64,000 nt of DNA from Alphaproteobacteria bacterium. GTDB taxonomy: Bacteria; Pseudomonadota; Alphaproteobacteria; Caulobacterales; Caulobacteraceae. The position numbers and the translations under genes were made by a program. Below, in pieces: positions 37,997 through 46,771 of the stretch. Position 1 is the first letter of the stretch. The number at the start of each line of letters is the position of its first letter. Where the stretch lies: positions 1 to 64,000 of the forward strand of contig JAHJOO010000050.1 of the NCBI GenBank assembly GCA_018820275.1, read 5' to 3'. The notes below the pieces were generated by a model. It saw only the letters and a program-made list of their open reading frames with translations. It was not told where the DNA came from and searched no databases.

Positions 37997-38659
37997 TCAC
38001 GCCGCGTTCAGCACGCTCTGGAACAGCACCGCGCCGTCGGCCGAGCCCAGCTCGGCCTCGAAGGCGCGGTCGGGGTGGGGCATCATGCCCAGCACATTGC
38101 CGCGCGCGTTCTGGATGCCGGCGATGTCGGCCACCGAGCCGTTGGGATTGTCGACGTAGCGGAACACGACCTGGCCCTCGCCTTCCAGCCGCGCCAGGGT
38201 TTCCGCGTCGGCGAAATAGTTCCCGTCGCCGTTGCCCTGGGTCATGATCACCTCGCGCCGGCCCTGATAGCCGCTGGTGAAGCGCGTCTGGCCGTTGGCG
38301 ACCTGCAGGCTGATCGGCTTGCACACATACTTCAGGCCCGCGTTCCGCAGCAGGGCCCCCGGCAGCATTCCGGCCTCGCACAGGATCTGGAAGCCGTTGC
38401 AGATGCCCACGACCGCGACACCGTCGTCGGCGGCCTTCTTCACCGCCTGCATGATCGGCGACTGCGTCGCCATGGCCCCGCAGCGCAGGTAGTCGCCGTA
38501 GGAAAAGCCGCCCGGCAGGACGATCAGGTCGAGGCCCGAGGGCAGTTCGGTCTCCCCGTGCCAGACCATCTCGACCTTCTCGCCGGTGGACCGTTCGACG
38601 GCCACCTTGCAGTCGCGATCGCAGTTGGACCCGGGGAAGACGATGACGGCGGCGCTCAT
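37997..38659 (-). CDS. purQ: Phosphoribosylformylglycinamidine synthase subunit PurQ (glutaminase)
   Basis: A 220-aa class I glutamine amidotransferase supplying ammonia to PurL. Catalytic triad motifs: GICNGFQIL with the nucleophile Cys, and the late HPDRAFE with the His and Glu. The N-terminal [12 protein letters not shown] and [15 protein letters not shown] are PurQ-specific. Length normal. It stands alone between the lipoprotein pair and a divergent aspartyl protease gene, with purS about 3 kb upstream. Confidence 0.96.
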   Translation of the reverse strand: MSAAVIVFPGSNCDRDCKVAVERSTGEKVEMVWHGETELPSGLDLIVLPGGFSYGDYLRCGAMATQSPIMQAVKKAADDGVAVVGICNGFQILCEAGMLPGALLRNAGLKYVCKPISLQVANGQTRFTSGYQGRREVIMTQGNGDGNYFADAETLARLEGEGQVVFRYVDNPNGSVADIAGIQNARGNVLGMMPHPDRAFEAELGSADGAVLFQSVLNAA

Positions 38660-38786
38660 GGCGCGGGCGTGTAGCAGGGTTCGCGCCGGATGTCAGGGCG
38701 CCGCCGGGCCCCGATCATGACCCCGTTTTCACTTCAACGGCTCAGCCCGGGGCGCCACTCTGCGCGCAAGGATCCGGAGCCCGTCC

Positions 38787-40004
38787 ATGACCCGCACCTT
38801 CGCCGCCGCCGCCGCCGGCCTGTTGCTCGCCACGGCCGCCGCGGCCCAGGAGGCCGACTGGGCCGATCCGGCCGCGATCCGCGCCTCCGGGCACGCGGCC
38901 GAGCCCCTGCCGGCCGGGCTTCTCGCCGCCTACGAGATGCGGGACACCGAGGCGGTGGATCACCTCGGCCGCTTCCTCGCCACCTCCCCGACCGACGTCG
39001 TTGCCCGCCGGACGGCTATGTCGACGCTCGCCGTGGTTCACCTGCGCAATGGGGCCTATGCGGAGGCGGCGACGCTGCTCGAGGCGGCGCTGGCGGACTT
39101 CGCACCGGGGTCCGCCGAGCGGCGCGGCGTCGAACAGACCCTCGCCGTGGCGCGCGCCCTCGTCGGAGCTCCGCCCCAGACCCGGGCGCCCCTGACGCCG
39201 GGATCGGTCGTCTACACCCGCGATCCCGCGGGCCTGCCGCGCGTGCCGCTGACGATCAACGGTCAGGTGCGCGAGTACGTCTTCGACACCGGCGCCAACC
39301 TGTCCGTCGTCACCGAGACCCAAGCGCGGGAGCTGGGTCTGGAGATGCTGGGCGAGACCGCCGGCGTCGGCAGCATCACCCAGGAGGTCGCCCCCGCCCA
39401 TGTCGGCGTGGCCCGCACCCTGACGATCGGCGACCTGCAGTTCCACGATGTGGTCTTTCTGGTGATGCCCGACGCCAGCCTCAGCTTCGCCAACGGGGCT
39501 TACGTCATCCCCGGCATCCTCGGCTTTCCGGTCATCTCGCGGCTGGAGCGCGTCACCGTGGCCGACGGCCGGGTGGCGTGGGCCCCCAGCGCCGGTCCGG
39601 CGGCCGACAGGGACCTGTTCGTCTCCGGCCTGACGCCCCGGGTCTATGGCCACGTGGCCGGGGGGCCGCCGGTGCCCTTCGCTCTCGACACCGGGGCGAA
39701 CCGGACCAGCCTGCGCCCGGTCGCGCTGGAGGCCCGACCCGACCTGGCGGGCGGAGCCGTGGCCCGGACCCGCACCGTCGGCTCGGCGGGCGGCACGCAA
39801 CAGGTCGAGGGGCGTCGCCTGCCCTCGCTGACCTTGCGTTTCGATGCGGTCGAGGTGACGCTCTCCGGCGTCGACGTGGCCGAAGAAAGCTCCGGTGGCG
39901 ACGTGCACGGCCGGCTGGGCCAGGACGTGCTGGCGCGCGGCTATGTCATCGACTTCCCCGGGGGCGACTTCGCCCTCATGTCCGGTTCGGAGAGCCCGCA
40001 ATGA
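38787..40004 (+). CDS. Exported retropepsin-like aspartyl protease with two active-site motifs
   Basis: A 405-aa protein with signal MTRTFAAAAAGLLLATAAAAQ. Residues about 20-130 are helical, TPR-like (EMRDTEAVDHLGRFLATSP). Two retropepsin half-domains follow: YVFDTGANLSVVTE (about 167-180) and PFALDTGANRTSLRP (about 295-309), so both aspartates of a pepsin-like pair are present in one chain, instead of as a homodimer. Family PF13650-like. An RBS (CCGGAGCC) precedes ATG 38787. Substrate unknown; periplasmic. Confidence 0.82.
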   Translation: MTRTFAAAAAGLLLATAAAAQEADWADPAAIRASGHAAEPLPAGLLAAYEMRDTEAVDHLGRFLATSPTDVVARRTAMSTLAVVHLRNGAYAEAATLLEAALADFAPGSAERRGVEQTLAVARALVGAPPQTRAPLTPGSVVYTRDPAGLPRVPLTINGQVREYVFDTGANLSVVTETQARELGLEMLGETAGVGSITQEVAPAHVGVARTLTIGDLQFHDVVFLVMPDASLSFANGAYVIPGILGFPVISRLERVTVADGRVAWAPSAGPAADRDLFVSGLTPRVYGHVAGGPPVPFALDTGANRTSLRPVALEARPDLAGGAVARTRTVGSAGGTQQVEGRRLPSLTLRFDAVEVTLSGVDVAEESSGGDVHGRLGQDVLARGYVIDFPGGDFALMSGSESPQ

Positions 40005-40372
40005 GAGTCCTCGCCGTCTTCGCCCTGCTCATCGCGCTGGCGGTCGCTGCGCCGGCCGCCGCCCAGGCGGGAATGACCGTGCGGGAGTTCAACCAGATCG
40101 CGGCGGATGCGCCCCGCGACGCCTCGGCCTTCCTCCGGCCGTCGGTTCGCCGCGCGGCCTCGGCCATGGAGGACGCGTTCAAGGCGGCCCGGGCGGAAGA
40201 GGCAGCGGCACGCCGCGCCGGCCGCACCCCGCCGTTCTGCCTGCCGGCGCGGATCAGGCTGTCCCCGGACCAGATCGTGGCCCGCATGGCGGCCGTCCCC
40301 GCCGCGCGCCAGAACCAGTCGCTGACCCAGGCCGTCCGGGCCTGGATGGTCGAACGCTTCCCCTGCCGCTGA
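40001..40372 (+). CDS. Small secreted protein, possibly Rap1a/Tai-like
   Basis: A 123-aa protein with a signal peptide (MRVLAVFALLIALAVAAPAAAQ). ATG 40001 overlaps the aspartyl protease stop (ATGA). The mature domain has two cysteines in a FCLPARIRLSPDQIVARM ... WMVERFPC pattern reminiscent of Rap1a/Tai-type periplasmic proteins (a Cys-Pro turn, then a helix and a terminal Cys). The match is loose. It could help the protease encoded upstream, to which it is translationally coupled. Confidence 0.65.
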   Translation: MRVLAVFALLIALAVAAPAAAQAGMTVREFNQIAADAPRDASAFLRPSVRRAASAMEDAFKAARAEEAAARRAGRTPPFCLPARIRLSPDQIVARMAAVPAARQNQSLTQAVRAWMVERFPCR

Positions 40373-40382
40373 CCGGTCGTCG

Positions 40383-41132
40383 TCAGCCGAGGCCCAGCAC
40401 GCCTGCGGCGAACGACCTCCAGCCCGGCCAGACCAGCAAGGTGGCGGCGGCGAACTGCGCCGCGACCACCAGCGGCACCGCGACCCACCAGACCCGGTGC
40501 GGCCGGCCGCGCGTCGCGACGTCGAAGCCGATGGCCAGCGCCAGGATCAGCCACAGCATGCCGTACAGGTTCACGAACATCTCCACCTGGGGAAGCCAGG
40601 GCGTCGCGGGCATGGCGTAGAGGTCCATGCGGCCGAACCCCGCGCCCAGCAACTGGGTCGTGGCCAGCACCATCAGGCGCTTGTGCGTCGGGGAATCGCG
40701 TCGCCGCAGGGCGGCCCAGGTGATCAGCGCGCCGAAAATCGCGAGATCCATCAGCGGGACGGGCAGAAATCGCAGAGCCCCGTCGCTGCCCCGCTCCAGA
40801 TGCCAACCGGCCATGGTCAGCGCCATCCAGCCTCCGACCCCGATCATGCCGGCGGCAAGGACCAGTCCCGCCCCGCCCAGCCGCTTGTGGAGGCCGACGT
40901 TCCCGCCCCGCACCAGCAGCACCTGGGCGGTCAGGAGGCCGATCCACCCGTAGAACAGGACAGCATGGATGTGGACGGCGAGCGGCGGCCATGGCCTCTC
41001 GCCGGTGAAGATCGTCTCCAGCCGAGGCAGGAAGCCGCCTGCGACCGCGATGATCGAGACGGCGGCGAACGCCAGAAAGAAAGCCCTGTCCGCCGGATGT
41101 CGGGCCGCGAAGGGCGTTGACGCGTCGCTCAT
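40383..41132 (-). CDS. Seven-helix membrane protein of unknown function
   Basis: A 249-aa integral membrane protein with about seven hydrophobic helices. The start ATG 41132 (MSDASTPFAARHPADRAFF) is preferred over a GTG-like extension. Conserved-looking positions are HIHAVLFYGWIGLLTAQ and HKRLGGAGLVLAAGM, with paired His residues that might bind heme or metal. No family named with confidence; DUF2306/DUF420-like membrane cytochrome relatives are possible. Convergent with the preceding small secreted protein gene. Confidence 0.6.
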   Translation of the reverse strand: MSDASTPFAARHPADRAFFLAFAAVSIIAVAGGFLPRLETIFTGERPWPPLAVHIHAVLFYGWIGLLTAQVLLVRGGNVGLHKRLGGAGLVLAAGMIGVGGWMALTMAGWHLERGSDGALRFLPVPLMDLAIFGALITWAALRRRDSPTHKRLMVLATTQLLGAGFGRMDLYAMPATPWLPQVEMFVNLYGMLWLILALAIGFDVATRGRPHRVWWVAVPLVVAAQFAAATLLVWPGWRSFAAGVLGLG

Positions 41133-41207
41133 GCCGTTTCCCCCGCGAGGGATCACGCTAGGCCGGCATCACCGCTCGCGCAACGTCGGTCGTCGAAACC
41201 GGGTCGC

Positions 41208-41678
41208 TCAGTCCTTGCCCGGGTTCTCATAGGTCGCCGTGATCGACGCCGTCGCCAGGGTGTGGAAATGCAGGTTGAAGCCGTATTTGGCCCCGGAGTC
41301 TTCCGGGGTGACGGGCAGCTGGTCCACATCCACGGCGAACACCGTGAAGACGTACCGATGCGGGCCGTGGCCCGGGGGCGGGGCGGCCCCGCCGAAGCCG
41401 GGCTCGCCGAAGTCCGTCCGCCCCTCGACCGCGCCGTCGGGCAGGGGGCCGCCGGTCGGGATCTCGCTGACCTCGGCCGGGATGTTGGCCACGGTCCAGT
41501 GCCAGAAGCCGCTGCCGGTCGGCGCGTCCGGGTCGAAGCAGGTGATCGCGAACGACTTCGTCCCCTCCGGCGCGCCGGACCAGGCCAGCTGCGGGCTGGT
41601 GTTGCCCTTGGCCTGGACCTGGGCGTCGGGCAGCGTCCCGCCGTCGGCGAGGTCGGTCGAGGTCAGGGTGAAGGTCAT
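41208..41678 (-). CDS. PEBP (YbhB/YbcL-like) family protein
   Basis: A 156-aa phosphatidylethanolamine-binding protein homolog. ATG 41678 (MTFTLTSTDLADGG) is chosen for its GGGAGC RBS and because bacterial PEBPs start at this point. The signature CFDPDAPTGSGFWHWTVANIP and the later GHGPHRYVFTVFAVDV form the ligand-binding site. Cytosolic, function in bacteria unclear. It is 29 bp downstream of purS on the minus strand and probably shares its transcript. Confidence 0.9.
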   Translation of the reverse strand: MTFTLTSTDLADGGTLPDAQVQAKGNTSPQLAWSGAPEGTKSFAITCFDPDAPTGSGFWHWTVANIPAEVSEIPTGGPLPDGAVEGRTDFGEPGFGGAAPPPGHGPHRYVFTVFAVDVDQLPVTPEDSGAKYGFNLHFHTLATASITATYENPGKD

Positions 41679-41717
41679 GGCGCGCTCCCGGCTGTCGTGG
41701 TCCGGGATCAACGTGCC

Positions 41718-41948
41718 TCAGCCGACCTCGATCCGGTAGCTTTCGATCACCGTGTTGGCCAGCAGGGTGTCGCACATGCGCTTCACCTCGGCCTCGTCGG
41801 GCTCGGCCATGTCGAACTCGATCAGCTTGCCGACCCGGGCGTTGGTGACGCCGGTCCAGCCCAGACCGTTCAGGGCACCCTCGACGGCCTTGCCCTGCAC
41901 GTCCAGCACGCCCGGCTTCAGGAAGACGTGAACCTTGACCTTCGCCAT
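41718..41948 (-). CDS. purS: Phosphoribosylformylglycinamidine synthase subunit PurS
   Basis: A 76-aa structural subunit that joins PurL and PurQ. Typical sequence: KVHVFLKPGVLDVQGKAVEG, LGWTGVTNARVGKLIEF and a C-terminal MCDTLLANTVIESYRIEV. Length matches the family. ATG 41948 overlaps the purC stop (ATGA). With purL and purQ also in the window, all three subunits of the heteromeric FGAM synthase are present, which confirms the class of PurL. Confidence 0.95.
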   Translation of the reverse strand: MAKVKVHVFLKPGVLDVQGKAVEGALNGLGWTGVTNARVGKLIEFDMAEPDEAEVKRMCDTLLANTVIESYRIEVG

Positions 41949-42706
41949 CAGTTCAGCCCCCCCTGGATCACCGTCGGCATGCCCTTCATGATGCCCAGGC
42001 GGCGCGCCACCTCGGTGTAGCTTTCGATCACGTCGCCCAGATCCCGGCGGAAGCGGTCCTTGTCCAGCTTGTTGCCGGTGGCGGTGTCCCACAGCCGGCA
42101 GCTGTCGGGGCTGATCTCGTCGGCCAGGATGATGCGGCTGAAGTCGTTCTCCCACACCCGGCCGAACTCGATCTTGAAGTCCACCAGGGTGATGCCGACG
42201 CCGGCGAACAGGCCCGACAGATAGTCGTTCACCCGCACGGTCATGGCCAGGATGTCGTCCAGCTCCTGGGTCGAGGCCCAGTTGAAGGCTGTGATGTGCT
42301 CCTCGGTGACCATCGGGTCGTTGAGCTCGTCCTTCTTGTAGTAGAATTCGATGATCGAGCGGGGCAGGGGGGTGCCCTCCTCGATGCCCAGCCGCTGGCT
42401 CATGGAGCCCGCCACCACGTTGCGGCACACCACCTCCAGCGGGATGATCTCGCACTCGCGGATCAGCTGTTCGCGCAGGTTCAGCCGCTTGATGAAGTGG
42501 TTGGTCACGCCGATGCCGTTCAGCTTGCTCATGATGAACTCGCTGATCTGGTTGTTGACGACGCCCTTGCCTTCCAGCGTCGCCTTCTTCTGGGCATTGA
42601 AGGCCGTCGCGTCGTCCTTGAAATACTGGATCAGCGTGCCGGGCTCGGGACCCTCGTAGAGGATCTTGGCCTTGCCTTCGTAGAGCTTCTTGCGTTTCAC
42701 GTTCAT
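41948..42706 (-). CDS. purC: Phosphoribosylaminoimidazole-succinocarboxamide synthase
   Basis: A 252-aa SAICAR synthetase joining CAIR and aspartate. ATG 42706 ([19 protein letters not shown]) is chosen because the family starts with KKLYEGKAK; the ORF upstream is non-conserved. Motifs: [53 protein letters not shown] and DKDRFRRD. It is coupled to purS and divergent from the DUF1476 gene. Length normal. Confidence 0.96.
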   Translation of the reverse strand: MNVKRKKLYEGKAKILYEGPEPGTLIQYFKDDATAFNAQKKATLEGKGVVNNQISEFIMSKLNGIGVTNHFIKRLNLREQLIRECEIIPLEVVCRNVVAGSMSQRLGIEEGTPLPRSIIEFYYKKDELNDPMVTEEHITAFNWASTQELDDILAMTVRVNDYLSGLFAGVGITLVDFKIEFGRVWENDFSRIILADEISPDSCRLWDTATGNKLDKDRFRRDLGDVIESYTEVARRLGIMKGMPTVIQGGLN

Positions 42707-42877
42707 GTCGGTCCCGATCGGACGGAGGCGGCCCGGGAACGCCGATCGCGCGCCGCCGGAATGGCGATGGCGGCGCGGAACGGATTCGGGCGTCGGGGAG
42801 GATAGGTCGCCGCACCCCTTAAACGAAGCGGCCGTGCGACACAATTCCGCGCTTCGCCGGAGCCGCGCCGACTTCGG

Positions 42878-42906
42878 TTGCGTTGGGCCCGGGACGGGCT
42901 ATAGAC
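42878..42906 (+). promoter_or_regulatory. Caulobacter-type housekeeping promoter for the DUF1476 gene
   Basis: TTGCGTTGG (42878-42886) matches the -35 TTGaCGgS and GCTATAGAC (42898-42906) the -10 GCTANAWC of the Caulobacter sigma-73 consensus, with an 11-bp gap between the two blocks. The predicted start near 42912 leaves a leader of about 43 nt. Confidence 0.55.
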
Positions 42907-42954
42907 GCCCCATCGCGCGGGCTCGCCCGCGCCCCACGGAGCTTGCGTACGCGG

Positions 42955-43278
42955 ATGACGACCTTCGACGATCGGGAAAAGGGCTTCGAGTCCAAGTTCG
43001 CCCTCGATCAGGAGCAGGAGTTCAAGGCCATGGCCCGGCGCAACAAGCTGCTGGGGCTGTGGGCGGCCGACAAGATGGGGCTCTCGCCGGAAAGCGCCGA
43101 GGACTACGCCAGGGCCGTTGTTCGCGCCGATTTCGAACAGCCGGGCGACGAGGACGTGTTCCGCAAGATCGCCGGCGACTTCAAGGGCGCGGGGATCGCC
43201 GCCTCGGAGGGCGAGATCCGCTCCAAGATGGACGAACTGGCCTCCATCGCCCGCGACGAGATCCGCGCCGGCGCCTGA
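42955..43278 (+). CDS. F1F0-ATPase zeta subunit (DUF1476 inhibitor)
   Basis: A 107-aa helical protein with the exact DUF1476 layout: MTTFDDREKGFESKFALDQ, then EFKAMARRNKLLGLWAADKMG, a middle VVRADFEQPGDEDVFRKI helix, and a C-terminal helix. In Paracoccus and other alphaproteobacteria the zeta subunit blocks ATP hydrolysis by F1 via its N-terminus. The gene has its own housekeeping promoter and a strong terminator, so it is monocistronic. ATP synthase genes are not in the window. Confidence 0.9.
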   Translation: MTTFDDREKGFESKFALDQEQEFKAMARRNKLLGLWAADKMGLSPESAEDYARAVVRADFEQPGDEDVFRKIAGDFKGAGIAASEGEIRSKMDELASIARDEIRAGA

Positions 43279-43304
43279 CGGTCGGTCGGTCGAGGCAGGA
43301 ATCA

Positions 43305-43337
43305 GAAAGGCCGCGGTCCGTGTGACCGCGGCCTTTC
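43305..43337 (+). terminator. Terminator of the DUF1476 gene
   Basis: GAAAGGCCGCGGTC (43305-43318) and GACCGCGGCCTTTC (43324-43337) make a perfect 14-bp stem with loop CGTGT, followed by ATTTT on the plus strand. The stem's AAA base gives a U-tract in the other direction as well, so it may work both ways. Confidence 0.9.
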
Positions 43338-43365
43338 ATTTTGGCGCGAGGCAGGCCCGCGCCGG

Positions 43366-43402
43366 GTCCGGGACCGTCTCCTCCTCAGGAACGGCCCCGG
43401 AC
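43366..43402 (-). terminator. Possible terminator of the fasciclin lipoprotein gene
   Basis: GTCCGGG-ACCGT (43366-43377) pairs imperfectly with ACGG-CCCCGGAC (43391-43402), 9 bp beyond the minus-strand fasciclin stop. There is no T-run and the stem has a bulge, so it is weaker than the neighbouring terminator. Confidence 0.4.
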
Positions 43403-43410
43403 GAACGCCG

Positions 43411-44001
43411 TCAGTTCGGCATCACGACCGTGTCGATGGCGTGAATCACGCCGTTGGTCGCGGCCACGTCGGCGGTGACGACGCGCGAGGTGTTGCCGGC
43501 CTCGTCGGTCAGGGTGACCGTGCCGTCGACCACGCGGGCCGTCAGCGTGCCGCCCTCGACCGTGGTCAGGGTGGCCGAGCCGCCGCCCTGCTGGATCTGC
43601 TGGGTCAGCGCCGCGGCGTCCACCCGGCCCGGCACCACGTGATAGGTCAGGATCTTGGTCAGGTCGGCCTTGCCGGCCGGGGCCATCAGCGATTCGCGCG
43701 TCGCGGCCGGCACCTTTTCGAAGGCGGCGTTGGTCGGCGCGAAGACGGTGAACGGACCGGGGCCCGACAGGGTCTCGCCCAGTTCGGCGGCGGTCACGGC
43801 CGAGACCAGGGTCGAGAAGTCGCCGTTGCCCTGGGCCACGGCCACGATGTTGCCGGTGGCGGCGGGGGCGTCGGCGGTCATGGCGCCGTCGGCGGCGGCG
43901 GTCGCCTCGGTGGCGGGAGCCTCTTCGGTCGAGGGCGAGCAGGCGGCCGCCAGCAGGGCGGCGGCGGAAACGGCGGCGAAGCCGGCGAAACGCATGGTCA
44001 T
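43411..44001 (-). CDS. Fasciclin-domain lipoprotein
   Basis: A 196-aa envelope protein. RBS AGGAG sits 7 nt before ATG 44001. The lipobox is AALLAAAC, followed by an Ala/Thr/Glu-rich linker (about 22-50) and one FAS1 domain (about 52-196) with the H1 motif GPFTVFAPTNAAFEKVP, the YHVVPGRVDA segment and H2 VATNGVIHAIDTVVMP-like end (ATNGVIHAIDTVVMPN). FAS1 domains are usually adhesive or matrix-linked. A second FAS1 protein is at 54.1 kb. Confidence 0.92.
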   Translation of the reverse strand: MTMRFAGFAAVSAAALLAAACSPSTEEAPATEATAAADGAMTADAPAATGNIVAVAQGNGDFSTLVSAVTAAELGETLSGPGPFTVFAPTNAAFEKVPAATRESLMAPAGKADLTKILTYHVVPGRVDAAALTQQIQQGGGSATLTTVEGGTLTARVVDGTVTLTDEAGNTSRVVTADVAATNGVIHAIDTVVMPN

Positions 44002-44115
44002 GAGAAATCTCCTGAGTGCGCCGCGTTCGTCGCGACGTGCCCGGAAGTACTGCTCAGCCGCCGAAAGGATGCGTCGCGATCACGAAATCCGGCGCGACAT
44101 GTGACCGCAGGGCGG

Positions 44116-44457
44116 TCAGCGGGTCCCCAGGGTGTAGGTCTGGATCATGGTCACGTCGTTGGCCGGAGAGCCGTCGTCATGCACCCAACGCGTCGCGCGC
44201 AGGATGCATTGAGCCGTCGCCACGTTTCTTCTGGACGTCGTGGGGGTGGGGTTCAGGTGTTCGCAGTCGCCCGCCACACGACCGTTGGAGATGCGGCACC
44301 GCATCTCGAGAACCTGGCGAGGTTCGCCCTCGCTGCGACGGGCGCACCGGTCCCGCGCCGTGGCGCTGGGGAACTGCACGGACAGTCCGGCCGGCGGCGG
44401 AGGATCCTGCACCTGCAGCGTCAGAAAAAGTGCAAGCGCTGCGACCAGCCCGACCAT
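44116..44457 (-). CDS. Small secreted protein with TonB-C-like domain
   Basis: A 113-aa protein starting ATG 44457, only 2 nt past the purB stop. The N-terminus is a signal sequence (MVGLVAALALFLTLQVQ). The rest, with paired Cys (ARDRCARR, MRCRISNGRVAGDC, QCILRATRWV) and a terminal beta strand, resembles the C-terminal domain of TonB-like energy transducers used as stand-alone periplasmic proteins in Caulobacterales, but the similarity is distant. It is expressed with purB, giving another envelope gene coupled to a purine gene. Confidence 0.6.
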   Translation of the reverse strand: MVGLVAALALFLTLQVQDPPPPAGLSVQFPSATARDRCARRSEGEPRQVLEMRCRISNGRVAGDCEHLNPTPTTSRRNVATAQCILRATRWVHDDGSPANDVTMIQTYTLGTR

Positions 44458-44459
44458 GG

Positions 44460-45758
<1,299 letters not shown>

Positions 45759-45895
45759 GGGCCGTGCGTGTCGGGGCCGCGGCCGCCTGAGTCAAGCCGA
45801 CCTTGTGGACACGATGAGCGATCTCGGGCGTCGGGCACTGGTCGCCCCCCGCCGTCGAAGCTATGCCGGAGGCTCAATCGGACGGAGGCGGCGCG

Positions 45896-46561
45896 GTGGA
45901 ACTCATTCTCGGCAATCTGGAGTTCTCGACCTGGTCGCTGCGGCCGTGGCTCGTGCTGAAGCGCTGCGGTGCTGACTTCACGGTCACCGAAATCCCGCTC
46001 TACGGTGGCGACTGGAAGGAACGCTTGGCCGAGGTGTCGCCGTCGGGCAAGGTGCCCCTGCTCAAGGTCGACGGCGAGACCATCTGGGACTCCCTGTCGA
46101 TCAGCGTCTGGGCCGCCGAGCGCTATCCCGAGGCGAGGCTGTGGCCCGCCGATCCGCACGCCCGCTGGGCTGCACGGTCGGTGACCTGCGAGATGCATTC
46201 GGGCTTCATGGCCCTGCGCACCGATTGTTCGATGGGCCCCGACGCCGACGGCGTCATTCACACGATGGTCGGCCCCGACCGCGCCCCGTCGCCGCAGGGC
46301 GAGGCGGTGGCCGCCGACGTGCGCCGCCTCGTCGAGATCTTCCGCAGCATGCGCGCCCGCTTCGGGGCCGGCGGCCCGTACCTGTTCGGCGACTGGTCGA
46401 TCGCGGACGCCTTCTTCACCCCGGTGGCGGCGCGGATCCGCCACTACCAGATCGATCTGGCCGCCCACGGCGACGACGGCGCGGCCCGGGCCTATTGCGA
46501 CGCCCTGCTGGACCAGCCCGATTTTCACGAGTGGGTCGCCCTCGCCACACGCTCCCGTTAA
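45896..46561 (+). CDS. Glutathione S-transferase family protein
   Basis: A 221-aa GST. GTG 45896 (VELILGNLEFSTWSLRPW) is chosen because GGAGG lies about 7-11 nt upstream; an ATG 33 nt earlier would overlap that RBS. The N-terminal thioredoxin domain has NLEFSTWSLRPWLVL (Ser as the catalytic-position residue) and the cis-Pro VPLLKVDG. The C-terminal helical domain has FGDWSIADAFFTPVAAR, the N-capping box. Substrate is unknown. Confidence 0.9.
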   Translation: MELILGNLEFSTWSLRPWLVLKRCGADFTVTEIPLYGGDWKERLAEVSPSGKVPLLKVDGETIWDSLSISVWAAERYPEARLWPADPHARWAARSVTCEMHSGFMALRTDCSMGPDADGVIHTMVGPDRAPSPQGEAVAADVRRLVEIFRSMRARFGAGGPYLFGDWSIADAFFTPVAARIRHYQIDLAAHGDDGAARAYCDALLDQPDFHEWVALATRSR

Positions 46562-46594
46562 CCGCTTCGCCGAACGCCGTTTTAAGGGAACGGC

Positions 46595-46617
46595 CCCCAA
46601 GGTGCCGCATTGGGGGT
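46595..46617 (+). terminator. Hairpin after the GST gene
   Basis: CCCCCAA (46595-46601) and TTGGGGG (46611-46617) form a 7-bp stem with a 9-nt loop, 34 bp after the GST stop and upstream of the 39-aa ORF. There is no T-run, so it could be a weak terminator or a leader structure for the next ORF. Confidence 0.35.
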
Positions 46618-46651
46618 GCGAGGTCCCTCGCGTCCCAGTCTGGAGCCGACC

Positions 46652-46771
46652 ATGCGCCCGCCGCCCGATCCCCGCAGCGCCGACCCGGCCGTCCCGGCGG
46701 GCATGAGCGTGCTGGTGGCGATTCTGGTCGCCTGCTGCCTGTCGACGATCCTGCTGACCAGCCTGATCTAG
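46652..46771 (+). CDS. 39-aa single-pass membrane protein (small ORF)
   Basis: ATG 46652 to TAG 46771. The N-terminal 17 residues are Pro/Asp-rich (MRPPPDPRSADPAVPAG), followed by a continuous hydrophobic helix (MSVLVAILVACCLSTILLTS). TGGAGCC lies about 7-9 nt upstream as an RBS. The stop shares the palindrome CTAG with the convergent transglycosylase stop. A small inner-membrane protein of unknown function. No homolog is recalled. Confidence 0.6.
   Translation: MRPPPDPRSADPAVPAGMSVLVAILVACCLSTILLTSLI

Noticed and set aside
46559-46586. TTAA...TTAA near the end of the GST gene as a CtrA full site
   Set aside because: Spacing between the two TTAA is far from N7 and one includes the stop codon of the GST gene.
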